A stretch of 64,000 nt of DNA from Paraburkholderia unamae (GTDB lineage: Bacteria > Pseudomonadota > Gammaproteobacteria > Burkholderiales > Burkholderiaceae): NCBI RefSeq assembly GCF_003268775.1, contig NZ_QLSU01000005.1, positions 124,001 through 188,000 of the forward strand. The letters run 5' to 3'. A program made the position numbers and the translations under genes. The notes below the pieces were generated by a model that was given only the letters and a program-made list of their open reading frames with translations, did not search any database and was not told the DNA's origin. Position 1 is the first letter of the stretch, and each line of letters begins with the position of its first letter. Of this stretch, positions 38,056 through 47,317 are shown one piece after another.

Positions 38056-38093
38056 CGCCCGCCGCCCCCCGCGAAAACGCGGGGTGGCGGGCG
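38056..38093 (-). promoter_or_regulatory. Strong hairpin in the rnc leader
   Basis: 8-bp and 7-bp stems (CGCCCGCC/GGCGGGCG and CCCCGCG/CGCGGGG) separated by a 3x1 internal loop, with a 4-nt loop. It ends 15 nt before the rnc ATG and has no U-tract on the coding side, so it looks more like a processing or regulatory stem than a terminator. E. coli RNase III cleaves a comparable stem in its own leader. Confidence 0.55.
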
Positions 38094-38272
38094 AAAAACC
38101 GTGATGAAGCGACGTTACCGAGGGTTCTTCAAGTAGCGCGCGAAGATGCGATGCGCGCGATTCGAGCGAGACGTCCGTTCGAGCAACCGTTTTTTCTTGC
38201 TGCGTGTGTTGCGGTTACGCGCGGCATCTTCGTCGCGATGTGCGTGCACAGGGCGCGCACATCAAGTGCGAC

Positions 38273-39166
38273 TCAATGGAATGCGCCAACGCGCTTCAGA
38301 TTGCTGAAGTTCATCCAGATGAAGAACGCGCGGCCCACGATGTTCGCGTCGGGCACGAAGCCCCAGTAGCGGCTGTCCGCACTGTTGTCGCGGTTATCGC
38401 CCATCATGAAGTAGTTGCCCGCGGGCACCTTGCAGATCACGCCGCGTGCGTTGTACTGGCAGTTGTCGCGATACGGATAGTCCTCGGCGCCCACGATGAA
38501 CGGCGGCACCGCGGGGTTGTTGAGGATGTTGTTCTTGCGGCCGAAGAGGTCCTGCGTGAACTCCTTCGCGTAGCCAATGCGCTCTTCGTCGAAGTAGTCG
38601 CCAACGGACGTTTCAGGCACCGGCTTGCCGTTGATCGTGAGCTGCTTGTCCTGGTAGGCAACCACGTCGCCCGGCAGGCCGATCACGCGCTTGATGTAGT
38701 CGACCGACTCGTCTTTCGGATACCGGAACACGACCACGTCGCCGCGCTCGAGCGGGCGTCCCTGCGTGACCTTCGTGTTCGTGATCGGCAGGCGAATGCC
38801 GTAGTCGAACTTGTTCACGAGGATGAAGTCGCCGACCAGCAGCGTGGGCACCATCGAGCCCGACGGAATCTTGAACGGCTCGACGACGAACGAGCGTACG
38901 AGAAACACGATCAGGATGACGGGAAAGAAGCTTGCCGTGTATTCGAGCCACCACGGCTGACGCAGCTTTTCGTTACGCAGGTTCTGACGCGTGACGGGCG
39001 CGTTTTCATCGGCGAAACGCTCGCCAATACGCTCCTGCTGACGATCGAAATCCGCAACCGCCGCATCGGCGGCGAGACGCCGGCGCGGCATGAAAACCAG
39101 TTTGTCTGCAACCCACGCTACACCCGTCAAGACGACGAGCACAAAGAGTATCAGCGCAAAATTCAT
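38273..39166 (-). CDS. lepB: Signal peptidase I
   Basis: 297-aa inner-membrane Ser/Lys protease that removes Sec signal peptides. Two N-terminal membrane helices (about residues 3-20 and 78-92) flank a charged cytoplasmic loop; catalytic Ser is S104 in IPSGSMVPTLL, the general-base Lys is K159 in DYIKRVIGLPGD; the late boxes GDNRDNSADSRYWG and GYVP-like FVPDANIVG are present. ATG at 39166 by alignment. 20 nt after lepA, as in E. coli lepA-lepB; 232 nt before rnc. Confidence 0.97.
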   Translation of the reverse strand: MNFALILFVLVVLTGVAWVADKLVFMPRRRLAADAAVADFDRQQERIGERFADENAPVTRQNLRNEKLRQPWWLEYTASFFPVILIVFLVRSFVVEPFKIPSGSMVPTLLVGDFILVNKFDYGIRLPITNTKVTQGRPLERGDVVVFRYPKDESVDYIKRVIGLPGDVVAYQDKQLTINGKPVPETSVGDYFDEERIGYAKEFTQDLFGRKNNILNNPAVPPFIVGAEDYPYRDNCQYNARGVICKVPAGNYFMMGDNRDNSADSRYWGFVPDANIVGRAFFIWMNFSNLKRVGAFH

Positions 39167-39186
39167 GTAGAGATCCGTTGTGCGGC

Positions 39187-40980
39187 TTATTTGTCTTCGA
39201 CACGAAGGATGGCGAGGAAGGCCTCTTGCGGAATCTCGACCGAGCCGACCTGCTTCATGCGCTTCTTGCCTTCCTTCTGCTTTTCGAGCAGCTTTTTCTT
39301 GCGCGTGATGTCGCCGCCGTAGCACTTGGCCAGCACGTTCTTGCGCAGCGCCTTGATGTTCTCACGCGCGATGATGTGCGCGCCGATCGCGGCCTGGATG
39401 GCCACGTCGTACATCTGGCGCGGGATGATCTCGCGCATCTTCGCCGCCACTTCCCGGCCGCGGTACTGCGACTGCGAACGGTGCACGATGATGGACAACG
39501 CATCGACCTTGTCGCCGTTGATCAGCATGTCGACCTTCACGACGTCCGCACTGCGGTATTCCTTGAACTCGTAGTCCATCGACGCATAGCCGCGCGACAC
39601 CGACTTCAGGCGGTCGAAGAAGTCCAGCACGATTTCCGCCATCGGGATTTCGTACGTGAGCTGCACCTGGCGGCCGTGGTACTGCATGTTGATCTGGTTG
39701 CCGCGCTTTTGCGTACAGAGCGTGATGACCGAACCCACATAGTCCTGCGGCATGTACAGGTTCACGGTCACGATCGGCTCGCGGATCTCGGCGATCTTCG
39801 GAGGCTCCGGCATCTTCGCCGGGTTCTCGACCTTGATCAGCGTGCCGTCGGCCTGCACGACTTCGTACACCACGGTCGGCGCCGTGGTGATGAGGTCCAT
39901 GTCGAACTCGCGCTCGAGACGCTCCTGCACGATTTCCATGTGCAGCAGGCCCAGGAAGCCGCAGCGGAAGCCGAACCCCAGCGCCTGCGACACTTCCGGC
40001 TCGTATTGCAGCGAAGCGTCGTTGAGCTTCAACTTTTCGAGCGATTCGCGCAGCGCGTCGTACTGGTTCGCTTCGACCGGATAGAGACCCGCGAACACCT
40101 GCGGTTTCACTTCCTTGAAGCCCGGCAGCGGCTCGACGGCCGGCTTCGTCACCAACGTGACGGTGTCGCCCACCTTGGTCGCGGCCAGTTCCTTGATGCC
40201 GGCGATGATGAAGCCCACCTGCCCCGCCGAAAGCGATTCCAGGTTGCGCGACTTCGGCGAGAACACGCCCACGTGCTCGACCGGATACTGCGCGCCAGTG
40301 GCCATCAGCTTGATCTTGTCCTTCGGACGCAGCGTGCCGTTGACGATACGCACGAGCATCACCACACCGACGTAGTTGTCGAACCACGAGTCGATGATGA
40401 GCGCCTGCAACGGCGCTTCCGGATCGCCCTTGGGCGGCGGCACCTTGGCGATGAGCGATTCGAGCACGTCGTCCACGCCGAGGCCCGTTTTCGCGCTACA
40501 GCGCGTGGCGTCGGTCGCGTCGATGCCGATCACGTCCTCGATTTCCTCGATGGCGTTTTCGGGGTTGGCGGCGGGCAGGTCGATCTTGTTGAGCACCGGC
40601 ACGACTTCCACGCCGAGTTCGATCGCGGTGTAGCAGTTCGCCACCGTCTGCGCCTCGACGCCCTGGCTCGCGTCCACCACGAGCAGCGCGCCTTCGCACG
40701 CGGAGAGCGAGCGGCTCACCTCGTAGGAGAAGTCGACGTGGCCCGGCGTGTCGATCAGGTTCAGGTTATAGACCTTGCCGTCACGCGCCTTGTACGTGAG
40801 GGCTGCGGTCTGCGCCTTGATCGTGATGCCGCGCTCGCGCTCGAGATCCATCGAGTCGAGCACCTGCGATTCCATTTCGCGGTCGGACAAGCCGCCGCAC
40901 AGCTGGATGATGCGATCGGCGAGCGTCGACTTGCCATGGTCGATGTGCGCAATGATCGAGAAGTTACGAATATGATCCAT
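39187..40980 (-). CDS. lepA: Elongation factor 4 (LepA)
   Basis: 597-aa translational GTPase that acts in initiation/30S biogenesis and was proposed to back-translocate ribosomes. G1 [13 protein letters not shown]2 [10 protein letters not shown]3 DTPGHVDF, G4 NKIDLP; domains follow in the EF-G-like order lacking domain IV, and the LepA-specific C-terminal domain ends [16 protein letters not shown]. Length as in E. coli (599). A terminator-like hairpin directly upstream separates it from the rpoE operon. Confidence 0.98.
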   Translation of the reverse strand: MDHIRNFSIIAHIDHGKSTLADRIIQLCGGLSDREMESQVLDSMDLERERGITIKAQTAALTYKARDGKVYNLNLIDTPGHVDFSYEVSRSLSACEGALLVVDASQGVEAQTVANCYTAIELGVEVVPVLNKIDLPAANPENAIEEIEDVIGIDATDATRCSAKTGLGVDDVLESLIAKVPPPKGDPEAPLQALIIDSWFDNYVGVVMLVRIVNGTLRPKDKIKLMATGAQYPVEHVGVFSPKSRNLESLSAGQVGFIIAGIKELAATKVGDTVTLVTKPAVEPLPGFKEVKPQVFAGLYPVEANQYDALRESLEKLKLNDASLQYEPEVSQALGFGFRCGFLGLLHMEIVQERLEREFDMDLITTAPTVVYEVVQADGTLIKVENPAKMPEPPKIAEIREPIVTVNLYMPQDYVGSVITLCTQKRGNQINMQYHGRQVQLTYEIPMAEIVLDFFDRLKSVSRGYASMDYEFKEYRSADVVKVDMLINGDKVDALSIIVHRSQSQYRGREVAAKMREIIPRQMYDVAIQAAIGAHIIARENIKALRKNVLAKCYGGDITRKKKLLEKQKEGKKRMKQVGSVEIPQEAFLAILRVEDK

Positions 40981-40996
40981 TCAGTGCCGATCAAGC

Positions 40997-41032
40997 GAAA
41001 AAGGCGCGCCCCAACGAAAGCTGGGCACGCCT
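40997..41032 (-). terminator. Terminator between the rpoE operon and lepA
   Basis: 10-bp stem AGGCGTGCCC/GGGCGCGCCT (one G-U pair), 11-nt loop, followed on the minus strand by TTTTT. Lies 17-52 nt upstream of the lepA ATG, so lepA needs its own start or read-through. Confidence 0.7.
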
Positions 41033-41155
41033 CGTAAACAGATGAAAAACCGGACTATTTTAGCCGAAAAGGGGTCCCACAGGCGAACCATCCGCTGAAG
41101 TGGCGGACAGGTCATCTCGCGGGGCACGCATCGCGCGGCAAGCCGGAGGAAAGTT

Positions 41156-41491
41156 TTACACCCCGCTCGGCGGCGCCGGCAGCACGCTCGGCACATCGGC
41201 GCCGAGCCCGAGCGTGGCGCGCACGCGCGCTTCGTCGAGCCGATAGTGGCACAACTCGATGCCGTCGCACACCAGCACCGGCACGAGTTCATCGTAGCGC
41301 GCCTGCAACGCGGGGTCGGAATCGACATCGATCACGTCGAGCCGTGCGCCCGCCGCAACCGCGAGCGGTTCGAGCGCCACGCGCATATCCTCGCACAGGT
41401 GGCACCACGCGCGGCCGTACAGCACGAGGTGCGCGCTCGCCCGTGCGAGTGCGCCCGGCGCTGCTGTCGTCGACCGCATGGGCGTGCGCAT
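41156..41491 (-). CDS. Glutaredoxin family protein
   Basis: 111-aa small thioredoxin-fold protein. After a short Ala/Thr-rich N-terminus comes LVLYGRAWCHLCEDM with a CxxC redox centre, then DVIDVDSDPALQARYDELVPVLVCDG, matching the single-domain glutaredoxin-like DUF836 group. Probably a cytoplasmic dithiol oxidoreductase; partner unknown. Lies 4 nt after mucD, so co-translated at the end of the rpoE-rseAB-mucD operon. Start could be ATG 41491 or 41479. Confidence 0.85.
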   Translation of the reverse strand: MRTPMRSTTAAPGALARASAHLVLYGRAWCHLCEDMRVALEPLAVAAGARLDVIDVDSDPALQARYDELVPVLVCDGIELCHYRLDEARVRATLGLGADVPSVLPAPPSGV

Positions 41492-41495
41492 GGAC

Positions 41496-43016
41496 TTACT
41501 TCTGCCCCGGCGCGCGCGGACGGATCGGCACGAACTGCGTGTTGTCGCCGCGCCGCACGAGCACCGCCGCCATCTTCTGCGTGTCGAGACGCGCGGTCAC
41601 GTCCTGGAACTGCTTCGCGCTGGTGATATCCGTGTCGCCCACGCGCAGGATGATGTCGCCCTTCTGGAGACCGGCGCGGGCGGCCGGGCCGTCCGCCGAA
41701 TCCACCAGCACGCCGCCCTTGATCTTGAGCTGGGCCATCTGGTCGGCGGGAATGTCGACCACCGCGAGACCGAGCGTATTCGACGCACGGGGCTTGGGCT
41801 CCGGCGCCTTTTTCGGGTCGGCCTTGGCGCTCTTGTCCGTCTGCATCTCGGCAACCGTGATGGGCAGGTCGCGCGTCGCGCCCTTGCGCCAGATCGTGAT
41901 GGTCGCCTTGGTGCCCGGCTTCGTGTCGCCCACCATGCGCGGCAGGTCGGTCGCGGTATCGACGCTCGCGCCGTTGAACTTCAGGATGATGTCGCCCGGC
42001 TGAATGCCCGCCTTGTCGGCCGGACCGCCCGGTTCGACGCTCGAAACCAGCGCGCCTTGCGTCTTGGGCAGACCGAGCGAGTCGGCCACATCCTTCGTCA
42101 CCTCGCCGATCGCCACGGCAATGCGACCGCGCGTGACCTTGCCGCTCGTCTTGAGCTGATCCGCCACGCGCATCGCCTCGTCGATCGGAATCGCGAACGA
42201 GATGCCCATGAAGCCGCCCGTGCGGCTATAGATCTGCGAGTTGATGCCGATCACCTCGCCCTGCATGTTGATGAGCGGGCCGCCCGAGTTGCCGGGGTTC
42301 ACGGCCACGTCGGTCTGGATGAACGGCAGATAGTCGCCCGTGTCGCGTCCCTTCGCGCTCACGATGCCCGCGGTCACGGTGTTCTCGAGGCCGAACGGCG
42401 AACCGATCGCCACGACCCACTCGCCCACGCGCACCTTGTTCGAATCGCCCATCGTCACAGCCGGGAGATTCGAGGCCTGAATCTTCACGACGGCCACGTC
42501 GGTGCGGTCGTCGACGCCGATCAGCTTGGCCTTGAATTCGCGCTTGTCGGTGAGCGTCACGTAGATGCTGTCCGCGTCGTCCACAACGTGCGCGTTGGTC
42601 ATCACGTAACCGTCGCTCGAGAGGATGAAGCCCGAACCCACGCCGCTGTTCTGTTCGCTGTCGTTGCCGCCGTCCGGGCCCGAATCCGAGCCGCCGCCTT
42701 GACCGCCACCCTGCCCGCCGCCCTGGCCGCCACGCGGCGACTGGCCCTGCGGTCCTTGCGGAAGCGGAATGCCGAAGAAGCGGCGGAAGAACTCCGACAT
42801 GTCGCCGTTGTCCATGCCCGGCGGCAGGCCGCGCTGGGCGCTCGACACGCGCGTGGTGGTACGGATATTGACGACCGACGGCCCCACCTTGTCCACGAGG
42901 TCGGCGAAGTCGGGCAAATTGGCGGCCGGCGCCGCCGATGCCACGTGCGGCGCGAACGGCAGGCACGCCGCCACGACCGCGGCCGCGAAGAATTTGCGCA
43001 GCGGGAGAATCGTCAT
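41496..43016 (-). CDS. mucD: DegQ/MucD-type periplasmic serine endoprotease
   Basis: 506-aa HtrA protease-chaperone for misfolded envelope proteins. Signal peptide (cut near ASAAP); catalytic triad H143 (TNAHVV), D173 (DRTDVAV), S244 (NPGNSGGPL); two PDZ domains (about 290-385 and 400-495). A Gly/Gln-rich linker of GGQ repeats (about 96-110) lies in the LA loop before the protease core. In Pseudomonas mucD ends the algU-mucABCD operon; here it follows rseB by 24 nt, supporting the same envelope-stress role and sigma-E control. Confidence 0.95.
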   Translation of the reverse strand: MTILPLRKFFAAAVVAACLPFAPHVASAAPAANLPDFADLVDKVGPSVVNIRTTTRVSSAQRGLPPGMDNGDMSEFFRRFFGIPLPQGPQGQSPRGGQGGGQGGGQGGGSDSGPDGGNDSEQNSGVGSGFILSSDGYVMTNAHVVDDADSIYVTLTDKREFKAKLIGVDDRTDVAVVKIQASNLPAVTMGDSNKVRVGEWVVAIGSPFGLENTVTAGIVSAKGRDTGDYLPFIQTDVAVNPGNSGGPLINMQGEVIGINSQIYSRTGGFMGISFAIPIDEAMRVADQLKTSGKVTRGRIAVAIGEVTKDVADSLGLPKTQGALVSSVEPGGPADKAGIQPGDIILKFNGASVDTATDLPRMVGDTKPGTKATITIWRKGATRDLPITVAEMQTDKSAKADPKKAPEPKPRASNTLGLAVVDIPADQMAQLKIKGGVLVDSADGPAARAGLQKGDIILRVGDTDITSAKQFQDVTARLDTQKMAAVLVRRGDNTQFVPIRPRAPGQK

Positions 43017-43040
43017 ATCGAAGTCAGCCGAAGGAATGGG

Positions 43041-44102
43041 TTACCTGGGAGCCTTGTATTCTATGGCAGACGCGAACTGCTGCAACGTGCTCTGGGGCAC
43101 TTCGCCAAGCAACGTGATGAAGTAGTCGCCGCGGCGCTTCACGAGCACGTGGGTCGCGCCGCTGCTGCCCGAGCCTTCCTTGCGGCTATTGTTCTTGATC
43201 GGTTCGACGAACACGGAAAGCGTGGAGAGCCCGTCCGAGAACACGGCCTGATCGACCGGAATGGGCGGCTCGCCCGAGTCGCGCGCGGCCATGGGGCGGC
43301 GCACTTCACGAATCTTGACGAAGCCCGGCGCGGCCTGGCCGAACGACCAGCCCTGCGCCTGCATGTCGACCGCTTCGAGCGGCGGGCGCACCACGTTCCA
43401 GCCCGCGGTATTGCGCATGCCGTTGACGATCGGGGTCTTGTCGACCGGCCCGCCAACACGCACCTGCGTGAACGCGAGTTGCTGGAGCACCTGGCCATTC
43501 GACGGATCGAGCATCTGCGAGCGCAGCAGCAGACCGGTTTTCGCGTCGGCCCACAGCTTGTAGGCGAAGCGGAAATTGTCCTTCGGATCGAGTTCGATCA
43601 CCTGGCTGTCGAGGCCCGCCACGCGGTCGGTGCCGAGCATCTTCGGATCGTAGACGGCCAGTACCTGGTCGCCGCTCGTGGAAAGCAGCGCCGGAAAGGC
43701 GTCCCGGTTCTGGCGTTTTTCGACGACGAGCAGCTTGCGCTCGGGCACGAACGTATAGAGATCGTCGTTATGACGCAGCATCGTGCGCGGCTTGCCGTCG
43801 AGACTTTCGAGCTTCTCGAATTCGCCGTCCGCCTTCGATGCGTAGTGCGTGATGCGCGAGGACTGCACGAACTCGCCGCGCTGGTAGACGAACGTGCCGT
43901 CGTAATTCTGCTGCTGGGCAGCCTGCTGGATGCGGTCGAGCCATTGCGCGGCGCTTTGGCGCGTGGCGGGATCGACCGCCGACGCGCCTTGCGCGCGGGC
44001 AGGCGAGACGGCAGACAGAGCGGTGAACATCACGGCCGCGCAGCAAATGAATGCCGGCAACCGCCCGAAGATTGTCGTTTTATTCAACCGCAATGTCTGC
44101 AT
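43041..44102 (-). CDS. rseB: Sigma-E regulatory protein MucB/RseB
   Basis: 353-aa periplasmic protein with signal peptide (cut near ARAQG). It protects the anti-sigma factor from DegS-type cleavage and senses mislocalised envelope lipids. N-terminal lipid-binding-like domain (NYDGTFVYQRGEFVQSSRI, EFEKLESLDGKPRTMLR) and smaller C-terminal domain (HVLVKRRGDYFITLLGEVP). ATG at 44102 follows the rseA stop by 5 nt, indicating coupled translation and stoichiometric production. Confidence 0.95.
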   Translation of the reverse strand: MQTLRLNKTTIFGRLPAFICCAAVMFTALSAVSPARAQGASAVDPATRQSAAQWLDRIQQAAQQQNYDGTFVYQRGEFVQSSRITHYASKADGEFEKLESLDGKPRTMLRHNDDLYTFVPERKLLVVEKRQNRDAFPALLSTSGDQVLAVYDPKMLGTDRVAGLDSQVIELDPKDNFRFAYKLWADAKTGLLLRSQMLDPSNGQVLQQLAFTQVRVGGPVDKTPIVNGMRNTAGWNVVRPPLEAVDMQAQGWSFGQAAPGFVKIREVRRPMAARDSGEPPIPVDQAVFSDGLSTLSVFVEPIKNNSRKEGSGSSGATHVLVKRRGDYFITLLGEVPQSTLQQFASAIEYKAPR

Positions 44103-44107
44103 CAAAC

Positions 44108-44752
44108 TTATTGGCCTTGCGTGGTGAGAGCGGCAGAGCGGATATACGGCATGGAATCCGACATGACCGGCTGCTGCGCGAACTGCTGATGAGCCTGAAG
44201 ATATTCGTCGAGGCGCGCGTCGCGGATGATATTACCGTCCTGAGCGCCGGAGACAGGCGCCGGCGTGGTGTTCATCGCCACACGTTGCACGCCGTCGCCC
44301 TGCGACTGCACGGCGGCGATTTGCGGCGCGCCCGCCATGCCCACGCCGCGCATTTGCGGCATGACGATCCACGTGAGCGTGGCAGCCGCGGCGGCCACGG
44401 CCAGCGACGGCATCACGCGGCGGCGCAGCGCGAGAATGCGCCCCACCCGCTCGTTGCGCCCCGCCTGCGCGCCCTGCGGCAGCGCCGCCGGTGCGAGCAG
44501 ATGCGGCTCGGCGTCAAAGCGCGCGGCGAACCCCGTCATGAAAGCGCGGCTCGCGGCCTGGCTGAGGGCCAGATCGTCCGAGCGCAGCACGTCGCCGATC
44601 AGGTGGTACTCCGACCAGGCGGCACGACCTTCACCGTCGAGTTCAAACAATTTACCGTTCAGATGCTCCTCGGCCGACCCTTCACCGTCGACAAAGGCGG
44701 ACAGACGCTCGCCGCGCGAGCTTGATACCGATTGCATCGAGACCGACCCCAT
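44108..44752 (-). CDS. rseA: Anti-sigma-E factor RseA/MucA
   Basis: 214-aa single-pass inner-membrane protein. The N-terminal cytoplasmic sigma-binding domain is recognisable (RGERLSAFVDGE, WSEYHLIGDVLRSDDL); a membrane helix follows around MPSLAVAAAAATLTWIVM (about 119-137), then a periplasmic domain rich in Gln/Ala. Three in-frame starts compete; ATG 44752 is chosen because GGGGAG lies 4 nt before it, while the earlier ATG at 44764 has AGGA only 1 nt away. 88 nt after rpoE and 5 nt before rseB. Confidence 0.9.
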   Translation of the reverse strand: MGSVSMQSVSSSRGERLSAFVDGEGSAEEHLNGKLFELDGEGRAAWSEYHLIGDVLRSDDLALSQAASRAFMTGFAARFDAEPHLLAPAALPQGAQAGRNERVGRILALRRRVMPSLAVAAAAATLTWIVMPQMRGVGMAGAPQIAAVQSQGDGVQRVAMNTTPAPVSGAQDGNIIRDARLDEYLQAHQQFAQQPVMSDSMPYIRSAALTTQGQ

Positions 44753-44840
44753 GATGCTCCCCATTTCCTGACAAACGTCCCTGGTGACACCAACAATTCT
44801 GGTGAATCGCGTCGCCGCCCGGGGCGAAGCTGGTGGTTTC

Positions 44841-45440
44841 TTACCAGCGCTTGCCTTCCGGAGTGTCCAGCAGCGGACGCAATTTTGCCGCAATGGCTTC
44901 CCGAGCGCGGAAAATTCTCGATCTGACGGTGCCGATCGGGCACCCCATCATCTCGGCAATTTCCTCGTAGCTCAGCCCTTCAATTTCCCGAAGCGTAATG
45001 GCGGTGCGCAACTCTTCCGGTAAAACCGCCATCGCAGCATTGACCGTCTGGGCGATCTGCTTGCTCATCAACATCGACTCGGGCGTGTTGATATCCCTTA
45101 GTTGATCGGCGTCCGAGAAAGTTTCCGCTTCTTCTGCATCTGCTTCGGTGGATGTCGGGGCGCGCCTTCCCTGGGTCGCAAGGTAGTTCTTCGCCGTATT
45201 GACAGCAATTCGGTACAACCACGTATAGAAAGCCGATTCACCACGAAATTGCGGGAGCGCCCGGTAGGCCTTGATGAAGGCGTCCTGGGCCACGTCCTCG
45301 ACCTCGGCGGGGTCCCGCACGAGGCGCGAGATCAGCCGGATGATCTTGCGGTGGTATTTCGAGACCAGGAGCTCGAACGCGGCCTTGTCGCCTTTTTGCA
45401 CGCGCTCGACCAGAACCTGATCAATTTCTTTTTCGCTCAC
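44841..45440 (-). CDS. rpoE: RNA polymerase sigma factor RpoE (AlgU)
   Basis: 199-aa ECF sigma factor for envelope stress. Region 2 is clear (YHRKIIRLISRLVRDPAEVEDVAQDAFIKAYRAL, then FYTWLYRIAVNTAKNYL), region 4 likewise (LPEELRTAITLREIEGLSYEEIAEMMGCPIGTVRSRIFRARE). A Ser/Asp/Glu-rich linker joins them. Followed by rseA, rseB and mucD in the canonical order. Its upstream region has a TACAAT -10 box and a set of 9-bp-spaced GTTAC repeats. Confidence 0.98.
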   Translation of the reverse strand: MSEKEIDQVLVERVQKGDKAAFELLVSKYHRKIIRLISRLVRDPAEVEDVAQDAFIKAYRALPQFRGESAFYTWLYRIAVNTAKNYLATQGRRAPTSTEADAEEAETFSDADQLRDINTPESMLMSKQIAQTVNAAMAVLPEELRTAITLREIEGLSYEEIAEMMGCPIGTVRSRIFRAREAIAAKLRPLLDTPEGKRW

Positions 45441-45480
45441 CTGAAAAATCCGTTAGCTCATGAGTAGAGGCGGGGGCACC

Positions 45481-45486
45481 ATTGTA
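45481..45486 (-). promoter_or_regulatory. Candidate -10 box (TACAAT) of the rpoE operon
   Basis: TACAAT on the minus strand, 41 nt upstream of the rpoE ATG. The -35 region is not consensus and overlaps the first GTTAC repeat, as expected for an activator-dependent promoter. Confidence 0.5.
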
Positions 45487-45507
45487 GCGTCCCCGCCACG
45501 GTCTCAC

Positions 45508-45539
45508 GTTACGCGAGTAACAGCCGTTACATGCGTTAC
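45508..45539. repeat. Four GTTAC/GTAAC pentamers at exact 9-bp spacing
   Basis: GTTAC at 45508, GTAAC (inverted) at 45517, GTTAC at 45526 and 45535. They fill the space between the rpoE -10 box and the stop of the upstream YgfX-like gene. Regular spacing suggests a regulator-binding array; no known factor is assigned. Confidence 0.7.
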
Positions 45540-45551
45540 AGCGAAACGCGC

Positions 45552-46055
45552 TCAGCGGCCGGCCGCGCTGCGCGCGCGCACGGCGAGCGTATGGAAAGCT
45601 TGCGCGGGAAGTACGTCGGCCGCAATGAGCAAGGTCGTGCGCCGCGCGCCCTGCTCCACGACGAGCGCAAGCAGCCACGCACCCCACTGCGACGCACCGA
45701 CGAGGCGCCCGGAAGCAAGGCAAGCGCCATCGCGCGCATACGCCGCGAGCGAATCCGGCCCGATTTCAAGAAACGCAGGCTGCCTGCGTCGCCAGGCCGC
45801 AGCGGCAAGCGCGCCGGTGGCAAGGAACGCCAGCACGGCGGGCAAGGCGCGCCACGCGCCGAGCCACGGCGCAAGCGTCGTGTAGACGGCGGCCGTGGCC
45901 ATGCCAAGCCCCGCCGCAACGAGCAGTTGCAGCGCGAGGGACGGACGCAGGGAAAGACGCGGCGCAGCGGCGCGCCGCGGGAGAAAAGCGGGAGCGCGGC
46001 CGGCAGGCGCGTGCAACTGCGCCGGCGCGGCCGCTGTCTCGTCGTGCTGGATCAA
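45552..46055 (-). CDS. YgfX-like membrane protein
   Basis: About 167 aa. Two membrane helices ([38 protein letters not shown]) precede a soluble beta-rich domain ending [21 protein letters not shown], which resembles the YgfX/CptA pattern (L-x-x-D-x-L-x-x-x-x-F-x-x-L-x-V). E. coli YgfX is the partner of SdhE; no sdhE is nearby here. The likely start is the TTG at 46055, overlapping the fabF stop as TTGA; upstream residues in this frame belong to fabF sequence. A gene of this type in this position (between fab genes and rpoE) would be co-transcribed with fabF. Confidence 0.6.
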   Translation of the reverse strand: MIQHDETAAAPAQLHAPAGRAPAFLPRRAAAPRLSLRPSLALQLLVAAGLGMATAAVYTTLAPWLGAWRALPAVLAFLATGALAAAAWRRRQPAFLEIGPDSLAAYARDGACLASGRLVGASQWGAWLLALVVEQGARRTTLLIAADVLPAQAFHTLAVRARSAAGR

Positions 46056-47293
46056 GCGTGGCGCTTGAAGACGAGCGTGCCGTTCGTGCCGCCGAACCCG
46101 AACGAGTTCTTCAGCGCGACGTCGATCTTCATGTCCCGCGCGGTGTTCGCGCAGTAGTCCAGGTCGCAAGCCGGGTCCTGGTTGAAGATGTTGATCGTCG
46201 GCGGCGACACCTGGTTGTGCACGGCGAGCACCGTGAACACCGACTCCAGGCCGCCCGCGCCGCCCAGCAGGTGGCCCGTCATCGACTTGGTGGAGTTCAC
46301 GACGAGGTTCTTCGCATGGTCGCCGAACGCGCGCTTGATCGCCGTGGTTTCGGCGATGTCGCCAAGCGGCGTCGAGGTGCCGTGCGCGCTGACCCAGTTG
46401 ACCTCGTTCGGGTTGATGCCCGCGTTGCGCATGGCGTATTGCATGCAGCGGCGCGCGCCGTCACCGTCTTCGAGCGGAGCGGTCATGTGATACGCATCGC
46501 CGCTCATGCCGTAGCCGCCGATTTCCGCGTAGATCTTCGCGCCGCGCGCCTTCGCGTGCTCGTACTCTTCGAGCACCATCACGCCTGCGCCCTCGCCCAG
46601 CACGAAACCGTCGCGGTCCTTGTCCCACGGGCGGCTGGCCGTTGCCGGGTCGTCGTTGCGCTGCGAAAGCGCACGCGCGGCCGCGAAGCCGCCGATACCG
46701 AGCGGCGAAACGGTCGATTCCGCGCCGCCCGCGATCATCACGTCGGCGTCGCCGTACTCGATCAGGCGCGAGGCTTCGCCGATGCAGTGCAGGCCGGTCG
46801 TACAGGCCGTCACCATGGCGAGGTTCGGGCCCTTGAGGCCGTACTTGATCGAGAGGTGGCCCGAGATCATGTTGATGATCGAGGCGGGCACGAAGAACGG
46901 CGAAATCCGGCGCGGACCGCGGTTGAGCAGTTCCGTTTGCGTGACTTCGATCATCGGCAGACCGCCGATGCCCGAGCCCACCACGACGCCCACGCGCTCC
47001 GAGTTTTCATCGGTGACTTCGAAGCCGCTGTCCTGCATCGCCTGGATGCCCGCAGCGATGCCGTAATGGATGAACGTATCCATGTGACGCGCTTCTTTCG
47101 CCGGCATGTAGTCTTCGACGTTGAAGCCCTTCACTTCGCCGGCAAAGCGGGTCGAGAAGTTCGTTGCGTCGAACTTCGTGATATTGGCGATGCCGGACTT
47201 CCCGGCGACCAGATTGGCCCAGCCGTCGGCAACATTATTGCCAACAGGCGAAATCAGCCCCAGGCCTGTAACAACAACTCGACGGCGGCTCAC
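46052..47293 (-). CDS. fabF: 3-oxoacyl-[acyl-carrier-protein] synthase II
   Basis: 413-aa condensing enzyme that elongates acyl-ACP with malonyl-ACP. Catalytic triad C164 (TACTTG), H304 (SAHGTST), H341 (MTGHLLG). The start is GTG at 47293 ([15 protein letters not shown]): family length is matched and AAAGGGG lies upstream; the longer reading adds an atypical hydrophobic N-terminus. A strong terminator hairpin lies between acpP and this gene, so its mRNA is probably attenuated relative to acpP. Confidence 0.97.
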   Translation of the reverse strand: MSRRRVVVTGLGLISPVGNNVADGWANLVAGKSGIANITKFDATNFSTRFAGEVKGFNVEDYMPAKEARHMDTFIHYGIAAGIQAMQDSGFEVTDENSERVGVVVGSGIGGLPMIEVTQTELLNRGPRRISPFFVPASIINMISGHLSIKYGLKGPNLAMVTACTTGLHCIGEASRLIEYGDADVMIAGGAESTVSPLGIGGFAAARALSQRNDDPATASRPWDKDRDGFVLGEGAGVMVLEEYEHAKARGAKIYAEIGGYGMSGDAYHMTAPLEDGDGARRCMQYAMRNAGINPNEVNWVSAHGTSTPLGDIAETTAIKRAFGDHAKNLVVNSTKSMTGHLLGGAGGLESVFTVLAVHNQVSPPTINIFNQDPACDLDYCANTARDMKIDVALKNSFGFGGTNGTLVFKRHA

Positions 47294-47317
47294 GGTAACC
47301 CCTTTTCCATAGATGAC

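Noticed and set aside
39178..41037. 619-codon open frame antisense to lepA
   Set aside because: Mirror frame of a highly conserved gene; no recognisable protein features.
41478..44189. 903-codon open frame antisense to mucD and rseB
   Set aside because: Covers two well-recognised genes and the boundary between them; composition (Arg, His, Val, Asp) is that of an antisense shadow.
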